Part shown: positions 15,906-26,900 of the stretch, piece by piece | Layout of the letters: every line of letters starts with the position of its first letter | How positions within the stretch are numbered: the first letter of the stretch is position 1 | NCBI RefSeq assembly: GCF_003426775.1 | Contig: NZ_QJUG01000012.1 | Location: 1-62,235, forward strand | DNA length: 62,235 nt | Reading direction: 5' to 3' | Origin: Allorhizocola rhizosphaerae | GTDB lineage: Bacteria > Actinomycetota > Actinomycetes > Mycobacteriales > Micromonosporaceae | The notes under the pieces: generated by a model | Databases searched by the model: none | What the model was told of the DNA's origin: nothing | The model's input: only the letters and a program-made list of their open reading frames with translations | Translations under genes and position numbers: made by a program

Positions 15906-16189
15906 CACCAGTCCACCTCATTCCCGAAGCGGGAGACACGCCGGGCGATGCTGGCCACCGTGAGGTTCACGATGGCCGCCACAGCATCGGCCGCATCCAC
16001 GTTGCTGTGCTCCGCGTTGTGCTGTACCTGCTTGAGGTACTGCACTTCGGAGATCGCATACTCCGAGACGGCCGAGATCGCCCGGATCGTGGCCTGCTCC
16101 ATGCGTGTCTCCGTGGTCAGCCGAGCCAACTCGCGGGCCGTCTGTCGGTTGAGGACAACCCGGTCAACTCGGCGCATGATTTCACTCAT
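15905..16189 (-). CDS. Small helical hypothetical protein, first of the small-protein cluster
   Basis: A 94-residue, mostly alpha-helical soluble protein (MSEIMRRVDRVVLNRQTARE ... YAISEVQYLKQVQHNAEHS). The repeated pattern of Ala, Glu and Arg and the block DAADAVAAIVNLTVASIAR suggest a small helical bundle. GAAGG lies shortly before ATG 16189. It opens the coupled run of small genes that reads toward the terminator at 14.6 kb. Confidence 0.7.
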   Translation of the reverse strand: MSEIMRRVDRVVLNRQTARELARLTTETRMEQATIRAISAVSEYAISEVQYLKQVQHNAEHSNVDAADAVAAIVNLTVASIARRVSRFGNEVDW

Positions 16190-16195
16190 GGCCTT

Positions 16196-16423
16196 CTATT
16201 CCCTTCTGAAGGAACTACGGGCGGAGACCGCCCGGAGAAGGCCGCCTGAACCTAGGAAGTGCGGCCCGTGCCTTGGCGAAGTTGACCGTATGCAGTGCCC
16301 ACTCGGCGATTCAATTGCTTTGACCGACGACCTTGACTGCAGCCCTTCTAGCAGCTGATATGCGGTCAAGTCGGCGGTGAAGTCCCGCCTAGCCTCGTCA
16401 CGGGCAGCGACTCGATCTTGCAT
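16196..16423 (-). CDS. Doubtful 75-residue frame at the head of the minus-strand cluster
   Basis: The frame begins MQDRVAARDEARRDFTADLT and ends seven bases before the next start. It has no ribosome site. A good -10 element on this strand (16427-16422) overlaps its first codon, so if that promoter is used the message would start inside the frame. It may be an untranslated leader or may start at an internal codon. Listed because it otherwise leaves 280 bases empty. Confidence 0.25.
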   Translation of the reverse strand: MQDRVAARDEARRDFTADLTAYQLLEGLQSRSSVKAIESPSGHCIRSTSPRHGPHFLGSGGLLRAVSARSSFRRE

Positions 16424-16457
16424 TCTAATTCTGGATGAGTTTAACTAAGATAGTTAA
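16422..16457 (-). promoter_or_regulatory. Promoter with palindromic operator between divergent genes
   Basis: The perfect palindrome TTAACTAAGATAGTTAA occupies 16441-16457. On the minus strand the hexamer TAGAAT (16427-16422), one base from consensus, lies 17 bases beyond it, so the palindrome covers the -35 position. It also lies 14 bases before ATG 16471 of the divergent plus-strand gene. One regulator could thus control both directions. Confidence 0.55.
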
Positions 16458-16470
16458 GCATCCAAATCTT

Positions 16471-17073
16471 ATGAACGAATCCTTCCAAGGCCACCCCGCG
16501 CCACAACCACCACTCGAACCCGAACAGCCTCAGCACGAAATGGCCGATATAACCTTTGAATGGCTTTCTGCTAGGGTGGCCGAGCTGAACGCCGAGGATG
16601 ATCGCCTCAGTGAACAGAATCCTGCCTCGACGGCAGGGGAGGTCGCGCAACGGCGTGAAGAACTGTCTCGGCAGATGCAAGAATTGGGAGAGCAAGCACT
16701 CGACTTTGCCCGCCGGAAGCCGGAAACAGGAAAAGCGCTCTTTGAGGCAATGACCATGAGTGATCAGGACGCCGATCAGGCGTTCATCGCATATCAGATG
16801 GCGGACTACACGAACATCGAGGGGCAAGTGCGAGACGGGATAGAAAACTTCGCCAGCCTGTTGCTGAGTGAAAGCGACCGGGGGTCCGAAGCAGCGGAAT
16901 TCGCGTTACACGAGGCCGCGGATCATGGCAAACTCAACGCCTCGCAGGTGGCCGGTATTGCAACGGAGGTAGCGCGGTCCGCCCAGCTACTCCTCAATGG
17001 CTATGCGGCCAAAGCTACTCCTTCAGGAATTATCCGGTACACCAAGCACGAGCTGCCTCGTCCCCAGAACTGA
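16471..17073 (+). CDS. Hypothetical helical protein
   Basis: A 200-residue acidic, helix-rich protein. ATG 16471 is preferred over 16435, because the earlier start would put the palindromic operator inside the gene. A proline-rich start (HPAPQPPLEPEQP) is followed by helices with heptad-like spacing (ARVAELNAEDDRLSEQN, REELSRQMQELGEQALDFAR) and a compact C-terminal helical part. No membrane segment, no known domain. The AT content is higher than in dnaG, as expected of acquired DNA. It is followed after 27 bases by a second orphan gene on the same strand, and the two probably form an operon. Confidence 0.7.
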   Translation: MNESFQGHPAPQPPLEPEQPQHEMADITFEWLSARVAELNAEDDRLSEQNPASTAGEVAQRREELSRQMQELGEQALDFARRKPETGKALFEAMTMSDQDADQAFIAYQMADYTNIEGQVRDGIENFASLLLSESDRGSEAAEFALHEAADHGKLNASQVAGIATEVARSAQLLLNGYAAKATPSGIIRYTKHELPRPQN

Positions 17074-17100
17074 TCATGTTCGTCCGTCATACTCTAGGGT

Positions 17101-18780
17101 GTGCCCGCAGTGACGCCCCTGATGAAAGAGCTGAGGAAGTTGGCCGAACGTGGCGTTGATCGCACATTCCAGCAGGTGAGGAAAAACAAGCCGCTGGAGC
17201 TACCACTACTTTTTGAGATAGTGGACGAGGTATGCGGCGAACTCTGGGCGGGCGCCGAGGCGCAGAAGATTGATGCGATCAAGAAAACGATACGGCGTGC
17301 CGCCAGTACCAAACGGCTTTCAGCGGAACCGCTTTGGGACAGATGTCCTGTAACAATCGCTCACGCGGCCCTTCGGCTCTATGACCTGCTCCCCGTATCC
17401 AAGCAGCTCGAACAGCGCCACAAGGACGATAGAGACGACCGGTACGAAATGCTGATCAGCATTCTCAAAGAAGAGTCCAAATGGACAGGGCATGGCGAGT
17501 TTAGAGGCCCGCCGGTCAAAGTTCGCCAGGAGCTTGCGCGAGCTTTAGAAGCTCTTGTCACGCCATCTCTTGAGAGACACCAAGCGATTGTCGACGCCGA
17601 TTCAGAAGAGTCACAACCAGAACGTGCGCCGCAGCCTCAAGCGGATCACGAGCCGAAACGCGGTGAGCCTGTCACCAAGCCGGCACCGCCGTCACAAAGC
17701 TATAAGCCCGAATCGCCGATTGAAGTGCTGCAACCCCGAACAATCTACATAGACCAGTCTCAGGCGCAACCGTCCAACCACGCTTTTGCCGATGATCTCG
17801 CGTTGTCCTTAGCCATGCGTCACAATATGCACCAAGGTACCTTCGCGCGGGCGTACTATGGTGCGATCGCCGGGAGAGGCGAGGGTACACCGAAATTCTG
17901 GAATCGCAGGACGCGCCTCGCCTTGGCTGAGCTGAAAATAAAGTTTGACGCGAGAATCGGCACAGCAAAGATGCGTGGCGCTGCCAGACATGCCCGATGG
18001 ACTTCCCCAACGGCCTACAGCGACCTCGGACTGGACACCTACGAAGGCGCCCGCAATATGTACCGGCTGATCATGGAAGAAGCAGCCGAAGCAATACACA
18101 ACCGGGAAATCTCCGTTCATGATGTGGTATCCATTCTGACGAGTAACCGCCAGCGGCCCGATATTTCCGGGCATGACCCTCACGCGATGGCGGAGCAAAT
18201 TGGACTATCGGCTGACAGGTATTCGAGGATTCTGGCAGGCTATTACAAGGGGAAAGGCGTTAGGGGTCGAGTTATCGACGAGGATGGCGAAGTCGTTCCT
18301 GGGATCGAACAGGCGGCCGGTGTCCGATACAACGCCGTAGGGCAAAGCGTGGCACCCAGTCTCATTTCCATTAGCGAAATCGACGCCTGGATGCGTGGCG
18401 CGATTGAACACACTGACCCGCAAGTGCTTGCCGCTGCCCATGTCGAAGCCATCAAGGTGCTGGCACGTCAGATCAGAGAGCGCCTTGAGCGGACGATTGA
18501 GGCCCAGAAGCAAGCCGAAGTGATGGCCGCTGAACATCCGAACAGCGCGAGCGTACAGCACTTGCTCGTGACCAGGGAGCTCGAAACGAAGCGACAGCTG
18601 GCTGCCGTAGATGCCCTACATAATGCGATGCGGTCATCAAGTCCGACGAAAGTCCGGTACTTCGCGGAGGATGTCCTATGGCATGCGCTTGACATGGGTG
18701 CCGCGGGCCGGATCAACATCGAGGAGCTTATCAACCAACTCCACGATGATAGGGAGTTCCGGCGATACCGCAGGCGATGA
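17101..18780 (+). CDS. Large hypothetical protein, unrecognised
   Basis: A 559-residue soluble protein from GTG 17101. Three parts are visible: a helical N-terminal domain (to about residue 165), a low-complexity linker rich in Pro, Gln and Glu (residues 165-215), and a larger helical C-terminal domain from FADDLALSLAMRHNMHQGTFARAYYG onward. Within that lie NRRTRLALAELKIKFDARIG and a long helix of EAIKVLARQIRERLERTIEAQKQAE. I recognise no catalytic motif. Its place beside the divergent transfer operon and an operator suggests regulation or maintenance, which is inference. Codon use is less GC-biased than the chromosome's. Confidence 0.7.
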   Translation: MPAVTPLMKELRKLAERGVDRTFQQVRKNKPLELPLLFEIVDEVCGELWAGAEAQKIDAIKKTIRRAASTKRLSAEPLWDRCPVTIAHAALRLYDLLPVSKQLEQRHKDDRDDRYEMLISILKEESKWTGHGEFRGPPVKVRQELARALEALVTPSLERHQAIVDADSEESQPERAPQPQADHEPKRGEPVTKPAPPSQSYKPESPIEVLQPRTIYIDQSQAQPSNHAFADDLALSLAMRHNMHQGTFARAYYGAIAGRGEGTPKFWNRRTRLALAELKIKFDARIGTAKMRGAARHARWTSPTAYSDLGLDTYEGARNMYRLIMEEAAEAIHNREISVHDVVSILTSNRQRPDISGHDPHAMAEQIGLSADRYSRILAGYYKGKGVRGRVIDEDGEVVPGIEQAAGVRYNAVGQSVAPSLISISEIDAWMRGAIEHTDPQVLAAAHVEAIKVLARQIRERLERTIEAQKQAEVMAAEHPNSASVQHLLVTRELETKRQLAAVDALHNAMRSSSPTKVRYFAEDVLWHALDMGAAGRINIEELINQLHDDREFRRYRRR

Positions 18781-19168
18781 GATGTACCTGCTATGCGGAC
18801 AGCGCGCAGGCTACCTCAATGCGTTCAGCCTTACCTGCGCTTCAGCCAGCTAAGGTGTGGCGGGACGAGCAGGATACAACATCTCAGGCTTTGATAGCCG
18901 ATGTAGGTTCAAGTGATAATTGCTACGAGCACTGGGCGCCACTGCATTCCTCAAATGCCGTGCTTGCTCGCTTCCATCTTACGTATGCACGGCTCCAAAA
19001 AGCTCACTGTGGTGTTGGCTATCGCTTCAGTCGTCGTCGAGCAAGCTTCGGCGTAGGCTGCGATTTAAGACACTCAGCCGTCAGACACCGGAGGCCGGCC
19101 TTACGCCGCCGTCTACGACTCCGTGGAGCTGAGCCCTCCGAATTTTTCGGGGATTGTTGCAAAGTCAC
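18781..19168. other. Intergenic region, nothing recognised
   Basis: 388 bases between converging genes. Short frames in it have no ribosome site and no recognisable content. I see no strong hairpin. Confidence 0.5.
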
Positions 19169-20827
19169 TCACGCCGGAGCCCAGTCGTCATGACTTAACC
19201 AGGACGCCGTGACGCGTGCCGGTCCAGGCATCTGCGGGTTACGGCATATCTCGGATAACAACTGCATGTGGCCGTCAGTGCCAATTCCATAAGCGATCCC
19301 TTGCAGCGTCCCGCTGTTGAGATCGGACCGGTCGCGCTTCCAGATCGCGAACTGGGTGGCCAGGCTGGCCCGCCACACCAGCTCGGAATCCTGACCGGGA
19401 CAATGCGGAGTTGCCCAAGCCGCGGTGTGGCGGATAGAGGCGTCATACCCTGGCTTGGACAGGATTGCTTGTATCAGAGGCCGATGCAGATCGACATTGA
19501 GGTTGGTGAGCGTACGCAGGGTGCTGAGCGGAAAGGTGCCGGCCCGCGCCGTGAGGTCTCTGGTTAGCTGCTTCAGGACGGCCCTGGCTACGGGTAAACG
19601 GTAGGGCGTGGCTGCCATGAGCATACTGGCGATCATGCGGCGATCCGGATGGGGGTCAAACACTGCGCCCTCGATCATCAGGGCCAGGGTGTCGTCCGGC
19701 AGTTCCTGACCGAGATCGTGTGCCGATGTCGTGGCCAGCCTCGCGCTGATCACGCGCTCGGCTGGAGCTTGGCTGGGTTGGTGGCGCGTGTGATGGGGGC
19801 TGCCAAGCGAGAGCCGCTGAAGCGCTCGACGCAGTAGAGGTGTGTTAGGGAGTTGTTGCAGTAGCCGGTGGCCGACCTCGGCGGCAAGCGGCAGTAGAGC
19901 GTCGTGCAGCGTCGGATCGGTCACGAACCCGCGGACGATATCGGCCAGGCGGACGGCCTGTGCTGGTAGGAAATGTCGATGGTTCACCTTATGCATGGCC
20001 GCCAACAGTGCGCCGTGCAGAGCTCTGCTGTGGTCAGGATGCTCGATCTGGCGAAAGATGAAGTCCGTGGCGTCCCGCCTTCCGGTCACCTCGAGCAGAG
20101 ACATCGGCTCGATGAAGGCAGGCGAGGCCGTGTCACTGGCGAGCGCGATGCAAGCGGCGACGGCGTGGCTGGCGGCCACCGGATGCTCCAGCAGCCGGCT
20201 CATCGCCTCCTGCCGCTGGAGCCAACCCTCGTATACCGCTACCACCAGTTCCGACAGCAGGTTGTCGATGACATTCCGCCATAGGCTCGGCGGATGCAGC
20301 ACGAGATTGGGTTGCAAGGCAATGAGTTCGCTGAGCTCGCTCCACTCCGCTCCGCGCATCGCCCCTTTGACCTGAGCCTGGTCTAACAGCTCATGGAGCC
20401 GCCGGTAACCATGCTCCGCCTCGCCGCGGGGAGCCAAGTAACCGTGGGTGGACGAGCCATAGGCGCGCACCAGCGCGTCGTTGATGGCCACCAGCGATTC
20501 CGCCGGCAGATCGAGCAGCTGCTCGTACCGGCGGATGGTGGCGTGCGTGGCAACCAGCTTGCCGCTTTCCCACCGCGTGATGTGCGATGGGGCCAGTTCG
20601 CGCTGGCCGTCGTGGCGGAAGGCGTGAGCGAATGTGCGACCTGAGCGCAGTGATGTGTTTGGACCATGGAGCCGGTTGGCGCGCAATAACCAACCTATGT
20701 AGCGCGTCGTGGGAGCCTCAGGCACGGCCCACGATGCCTGTCCACGGAGATCGATATCAAGACATGAATGAGTATCATTCACTGTCTGCTTTTGGCAGCT
20801 CAGCCCGATGATCCGGCGTCTCACCAT
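19169..20827 (-). CDS. Large XRE-type helix-turn-helix regulator with helical repeat domain
   Basis: A protein of up to 552 residues. The N-terminal third holds an XRE-like DNA-binding region (RRSGRTFAHAFRHDG-like stretch, ELAPSHITRWESGKLVATHATIRRYEQLLDLP). The rest is an all-helical, TPR- or HEAT-like array without clear motifs. GTG at 20773 is an alternative start that would drop the first 18 residues. It is divergent from the RHS toxin gene, about 130 bases away, and may regulate it. Regulators of this size and build are common in actinomycetes and their ligands are mostly unknown. Confidence 0.7.
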   Translation of the reverse strand: MVRRRIIGLSCQKQTVNDTHSCLDIDLRGQASWAVPEAPTTRYIGWLLRANRLHGPNTSLRSGRTFAHAFRHDGQRELAPSHITRWESGKLVATHATIRRYEQLLDLPAESLVAINDALVRAYGSSTHGYLAPRGEAEHGYRRLHELLDQAQVKGAMRGAEWSELSELIALQPNLVLHPPSLWRNVIDNLLSELVVAVYEGWLQRQEAMSRLLEHPVAASHAVAACIALASDTASPAFIEPMSLLEVTGRRDATDFIFRQIEHPDHSRALHGALLAAMHKVNHRHFLPAQAVRLADIVRGFVTDPTLHDALLPLAAEVGHRLLQQLPNTPLLRRALQRLSLGSPHHTRHQPSQAPAERVISARLATTSAHDLGQELPDDTLALMIEGAVFDPHPDRRMIASMLMAATPYRLPVARAVLKQLTRDLTARAGTFPLSTLRTLTNLNVDLHRPLIQAILSKPGYDASIRHTAAWATPHCPGQDSELVWRASLATQFAIWKRDRSDLNSGTLQGIAYGIGTDGHMQLLSEICRNPQMPGPARVTASWLSHDDWAPA

Positions 20828-20963
20828 GACGTTTGCCTTGTACGCGGTGTTGCAAGGACCGACGGCCGATGCAATCGATCACCGCCAGGCCAGCGCCCTG
20901 CCCTAGGTTCCCGACCAAGGTGTCGGCGCATCCATGCCGTCCGGTCTCTGTGGGGTGGAGAAG

Positions 20964-23900
20964 GTGTTGGTTATTCGCAACAGCAGACGGGGAAAGCAAG
21001 TTCAGGCGACAGCGGCTCAGCGGCGTGTCGCCACGTTGGCCATCGTGGCGATGTTGTCCACGATGGCGGTGGCGCCGGCCTCGGCGCACCAGCCCGAGCC
21101 CGCGAAGCCGGGCTCGGCCAAGGAGCATGTGAACCGGGCCAGTCGCGCGCCCATGAAGCAAAACTATCCCGGTGGACTCGCCACTCAGCGGTCTTCGTCC
21201 CCTGTGGCGGCCGACGCACGCCGGGTCGGAACGATGGCCAAGGCCGGCCAGCCAGCCCAGCAGCCGCTGGGAACCAATAGCGCGAAGATTCAGGCGACCG
21301 CGGGCGAGATCGTCGCCCAGCGGGACGCGACGAGCACGGTGCATCGAAACGTCGATGGGAGCTTGACGCGTAAGGAGTATTTCGCGCCAAAATTCTTCAA
21401 CGTCGGCGGGCAGTGGCAGGCGGTCAACACCAGCCTGGTGACCGATCGCAATCCGCGCGATATCCCCTCACCGCGGCTGGCGGACCTGGAAAGGCTGGAT
21501 GGCGAGCCCAGCCGCGCGTTCCTGACCGTGTCAGCCAACGAGTGGCAGGCACGGTTCGCACCCAGCGATTTTGCCGGCGGGATGATTCGCATCCGGATGG
21601 GCGGCAGCCAGGTGGGGTTCCAGCCGGTCGGCGGGCGGACGGTCTCACCGGTGGTCTCGGTGAATCCGGACGGCAAGCAGCGTGTGCTTTATCCCGATCT
21701 ATGGCCCGGCGTTGACGTCGAGTACCTGGTGTATGCGGCGGAGGTGAAGGAAAACATCATTCTCAAGCACCGCCACGCCACGCCCGGTGCGGGGTTCAAC
21801 GTGCTCGGCGCGCAGCTGCAAGCGGGTCCAGAGCAGGACGGCCCGGCGTTCACCATCCACGGTGCGCTGAACAACGAGTTTGGCATCACGCCGATCAACC
21901 TGATACTTAACAACTTTGGGTATGTGAGCGATACGTCGGTGTACCGGCAGGAGTACCGGGATGGACAGCTGGCCATCTCGGTTGATGCGCAGTATCTGCA
22001 AGGCTTACCGGACGAAGCCTTTCCCGCGGTGATCGATCCAGGCGTGTACCGCAGCCATTTCGGCAACCGTGCCGGAGGCAACTATGTGTCCTTCAAGAGC
22101 GATGGCTACATCTGTCCGTCCAATGTGTGCAACACGCAGGCCGGATCGCTCCAGGACAGCAACTATGTTTGGCGATCCTGGCGCAGTGCGTTCCATTCGC
22201 CCTACAGCTGGTTCCAGGACCCGAACAAACGGTTGGTCCACGCCAATCTTCACCTGACGATGCGCAGCGGGGTGAGCTGGTGGCCGGGTACCACCGACGG
22301 CCGCTGGGTTGATACATGGCATGCCAATTGCCTGAACAGCTACAACTGCGTGAACTGGGGCTTGCCGGGCGGTGAGACCCACATGGGCTCAGTCGGCGAC
22401 ATCGACGTTACCAACATCTACCGGACGCTCATCAACGGCGGCGACTTCGGCGGTTGGTTGATGATCACCGGTGAGGAAGGAGCATGGGTCTCCTACAAGA
22501 ACTTCGACCCGGACAACACCTTCGTCGACTTCACCTATTACGACCCGCCGCCGGCGCCGGGCATCGCCGTCCCGGCGCCCTACCAGACGTTCATCGACCC
22601 ACAGGTTTCCCTGAAGCTCAACGGCATCGGCAACCCGAACAACGGCGACCCGCTGGAGTACGAGCTGCTTGTCAGTTCAGGGCCGAATGGCGTCGGCACC
22701 GTCATCAGCTCGGGGCTGATCAACACCACCCAATGGACGATCCCGGACGGCTTACTGCAAGACGGCTCGACCTACTATGTCCGGGCCCGCAGCTTCGACA
22801 ACACCGGCGGCGGCTGGAGCGGCTGGAGTGGCTCGGTAGCGTTCAAAATCGACACACGTACCGGCAAGGACGCCACCCAGAGTTACGACACGCTCGGCCC
22901 GGTGAGCGTTGATCTGGCCACGGGGAACCTGACCACCAGCCTCAGCAGCCACAGCTCGGCCGCGCTCGGCGGCTCCTTAGGCGTCAGTCTTGACTACAAC
23001 TCGCCACTGAAGTCCCGCCAAGGGCTGATCGGCCAGTATTACAACAACATCGACCGCTCGGGCACACCGGTGATGACCCGGCTAGACCAGAACCTCGACT
23101 TCCACTGGGAGGCCGGTTCGCCGCTGCCCAGCGGCCAGGCCGACAACTTCTCCGAGCAGTGGACCGGCTATTTCGTCGCACCGGAGACGGCCGCCTACAG
23201 CTTTGGCGGGATCCACGACGACAGCTACAACGTGGTCGTCAACGGACAGACGATGTACAGCAGCAATGGCTGCTGGCCCGATCCCTGCTACGGCGGCGGC
23301 TCCATCAACCTGACCGCCGGCCAAGTGGTGCCGATCAGCGTCGCGCATAGCGAGTTCGGTGGCCACGCCCGCGTGCACCTGTACGCCAAACGCAACGGCG
23401 GCACGGGCCAGATCGTGCCGAAGGAGTGGCTACAGACCGGCGTTCGCCCGATAACGCAACACCATGGCCTCATCGGCAGCTACTTCGACAACTACGACAA
23501 CACGCACACGTTCTCGGCCGCCAACCCGCTCGTCATGAAGCGCACCGATCCGTTCCTCAGCTTCGACTGGAGCACGGCGGCACCAATGCCCAACGGGCCG
23601 GAGCGCTTCTTGGTGCGCTGGACCGGCTACGTCACCGTGCCATTCGCTGGAACCTACATCTTCGGCGTCAAAAGCGACGATGGCGCCAAGATCATGCTTG
23701 GTCAGAACAACACGGTGGTCTACAACGAATGGGTCAACCGCGGTGCCACGGAGAGCTACGGTGCTGGATACCAGCTTACCGCCAACACGCCGACCCCGAT
23801 CATCATCGAGTACTACGATGCCGGCGGTCCGGCAAGCTTCCAATTCAAGGTCCAAGGCGCGGTACCGCAGCAGATCGTGCCCACCAGCTGGCTAAGCCCG

Positions 23901-26900
23901 AGCGCCCGGGTGCTCCCGGATGGCTGGAGCTTGGGGATCGATCCGGACGGCGATGTGTCCTACGACCGGCTGTCAGTACGCCAGAACAGCGTCGTGCTCA
24001 CCGATTCCACCGGCTCAACGCACGAATACGCCTGGACCGGCAGCGGCTACAAGCCACCGGTCAACGAGGACGGACATCTGGCGCGCAACAACGACGGCAC
24101 TTTCACCTTGCAGGACGTCGACGGCCGCACCTACGTCTTCCACGCCGACGGCCTGCTGGCCTCGGTCACCAGTCCGGTCGATGACCGTCGGCCCGCGGCG
24201 CTGCAATACACCTATGCGGGCAGCCCGCCGAAGATCACGCAGATCACCGACGGCGTGACCAACCAGCGCTGGGCCAAGGTGTTCTACAGCGGCGCCAACG
24301 AGTGCGGCAGCGCGCCCAACGGATTTGACGCGCAAGCGCCAGCCGGCATGCTCTGCGCCGTCCAGACCAACGATAGCCGTGTCACGCACTTCCACTATGC
24401 CAACGGACAACTGGCCCGCGTTGCCGAGCCGGGGAGCGAACTCACCGACTTCCAGTACGAACAGCTGCCCAATGGTTCACACCGCATCAGCTCCGTGCGG
24501 GACGTGGCAGCCAATGATGCTGTTGCGGCGGGCGTGCGCGCCAATGACGCCAGCGTCCTCACGCAGATCGAGTATGACGTGCTAGGCCGTGCCAGCAAGG
24601 TCACCCAACCGGCGGCTACGGCTGGTGCCAACCGGATTCAGCACGTGGTCGAGTACCTGCCCGGCAATGGCGCGATGTGGACGGAACCAGAGCTGATCCC
24701 GGGAGTAACACCTTCGGGCAGTCCCAACCTCGTCAATTTCGGCGACAACCGTCTCGCGCTGTTCGCTAGGCATGGCGGCAGTGACTTGAATTATCGGGTT
24801 AAGGATCATAAAGGTTGGAGTGATTGGCAGCTGCTGGGTACCGCCTGCATACTGGACGACCCTGGTGCCGCCAGTTGGGAGGCTGGTCGCATCGATCTGT
24901 TCGTTCGCGGCTGCGACAACCAACTGCATACCAAGGTTTATGCCAATGGAGGTTGGAGCGGCTATATCGGCCTGGGCAGCACGAGCATCACGTCCTCGCC
25001 CTCGGCGACGTCGTGGGCCAAGGATCGGTACGACGTGGTAGCTCGAGGCCCGAGCAACGAACTGCTGCACCGCGCCTGGACACCGTCGACTGGATGGACT
25101 GGATTCGGCAGTCTGGGTGGCTGTATTTCCCAAGCCCCAACCGTCTCGACATGGGGTTTCGACCGCCTGAACATGTACGTTCAGGGGTGCGGCAATCCCA
25201 GTTCTTTCTTCTCCAGATACTGGGGGCCGGGCTGGATTGACTTTGCCGTGCTCACCAACGAGCAAAACATGTCGTCAGCCCCGCAATCAGTTTCCACGCC
25301 CGACAAGCACATCCATGTCGTGGCGCGCGGAGCGAATGGCGCGCTTCGCTACCTGCACTTCGATGGGCCGGCATGGGCCTGGGACGGCGGCTGGCAGACG
25401 CTGCAAGGGTGCATCGTTGGGTCACCAGCCATCAGCCAGCTCGGCAGTACCACCATCGTGATCTACAAGGGATGCGACGGTCAGCTGTACGAGACGCGGC
25501 GGGTTCCGGTAGCGGGTGTCACGCGACAGCACATCGTCGGATCAGCCGAGCCGAACGGCTACACACGGCAGATCACTTACGACCCGATCCTGCGCACCAT
25601 AGAGGACAAGGACATCGCCGGGCTTGCTACCAAGACCGAATGGCACCCGATCAAGGACCTCGTGCAAAGCACCATCGACCCTGCAGGGCTCAGAACGGCG
25701 ACGCTCTACGACGACGATGCCCGCCAGGCACACGTATACGGACCAGCGCCCGCGGCGTGGTTCGCAGCCGGTGGCAAACCGCTCGCCAATCATGTCAACG
25801 AAGTGCCGCACAGCGAAACCAAGTACGACGAAGGCATCGTCGGTCCAGCCGTCGCCTGGTACAACACCAGGCTCAGCAGCTCTGGCCAGCCCTACTTCTT
25901 TGGTGCTCCCAAGCTGCATACCACCGGGCTGATGACCGCCACCCCGCTGACCATCCGCGCCGATTACAGGACAACCCCTGTCCCCATAACGGTTGATAGT
26001 GGCAACGACAACTGGGGCTACTCGGCCACAGGCAAGCTACGTTTCCCCGCCGGCGGCACATACACCTTCAAGATATGGCACGATGATGCCGCCAGAGTCT
26101 GGGTTGACGACAAGCTCATCATTGACGACTGGACCTACGTTGGTGAGACGCAAAAGAGCACCACGGCCACCTTCGTCGCCGAGGCCAACAGACCCTACCG
26201 CTTCCGATTCGACTTCGCCAACCGCAACACCGCATTTGTAGAGGACATCTGGCTCGCCGGCCCGGGCATCGCCGACCAATCCGGCCAAGGCCTCGGCACT
26301 CGCGACTGGACATTCCTTAGCGCCGGCTACAGCCTCGCCACTTCTACTAAAGTCTTCGACTCCCAAATCGGCGATTCCATCACGACCACCAACTACGGCC
26401 CGAACCCCGAACTGGGCCTCGTCCACAGCACCACGGTCGACCCCGGCGGGCTCAACCTCACCACAACCATGACGTACGAGCCACAAGGCGCCGAAGGTGG
26501 CTTCCTACGGCAGACCAGCAAGACGCTGCCTGGCGGCGGTACCACCACCTACGCGCATTACGGTGCCGCTGAGACGCGTGACAACCCTTGTACGCCATCA
26601 TCCGAGGCATTCAAGCAAGCCGGCTTCATGAAGCTCAAGACCGAGCCTGACCCCGACGGCACGGGACCGCAGACGGGCCGGGCAACCGAAACGGTTTACG
26701 ACGACGCTGGCCGAGCGGTTGCCACCCGTTACAACACCGACAGCTGGACCTGCACCACCTACGATGGGCGCGGGCGGGTGACCCAGACCATCATCCCGCA
26801 GATCGGCAACGAGCCGGGGCGCACCATCACCAATAACTGGGCAGTGGGCGGCAGCCCGCTTGTCACCGCGACCGGCGACAACATCGGCGACATTACGACA

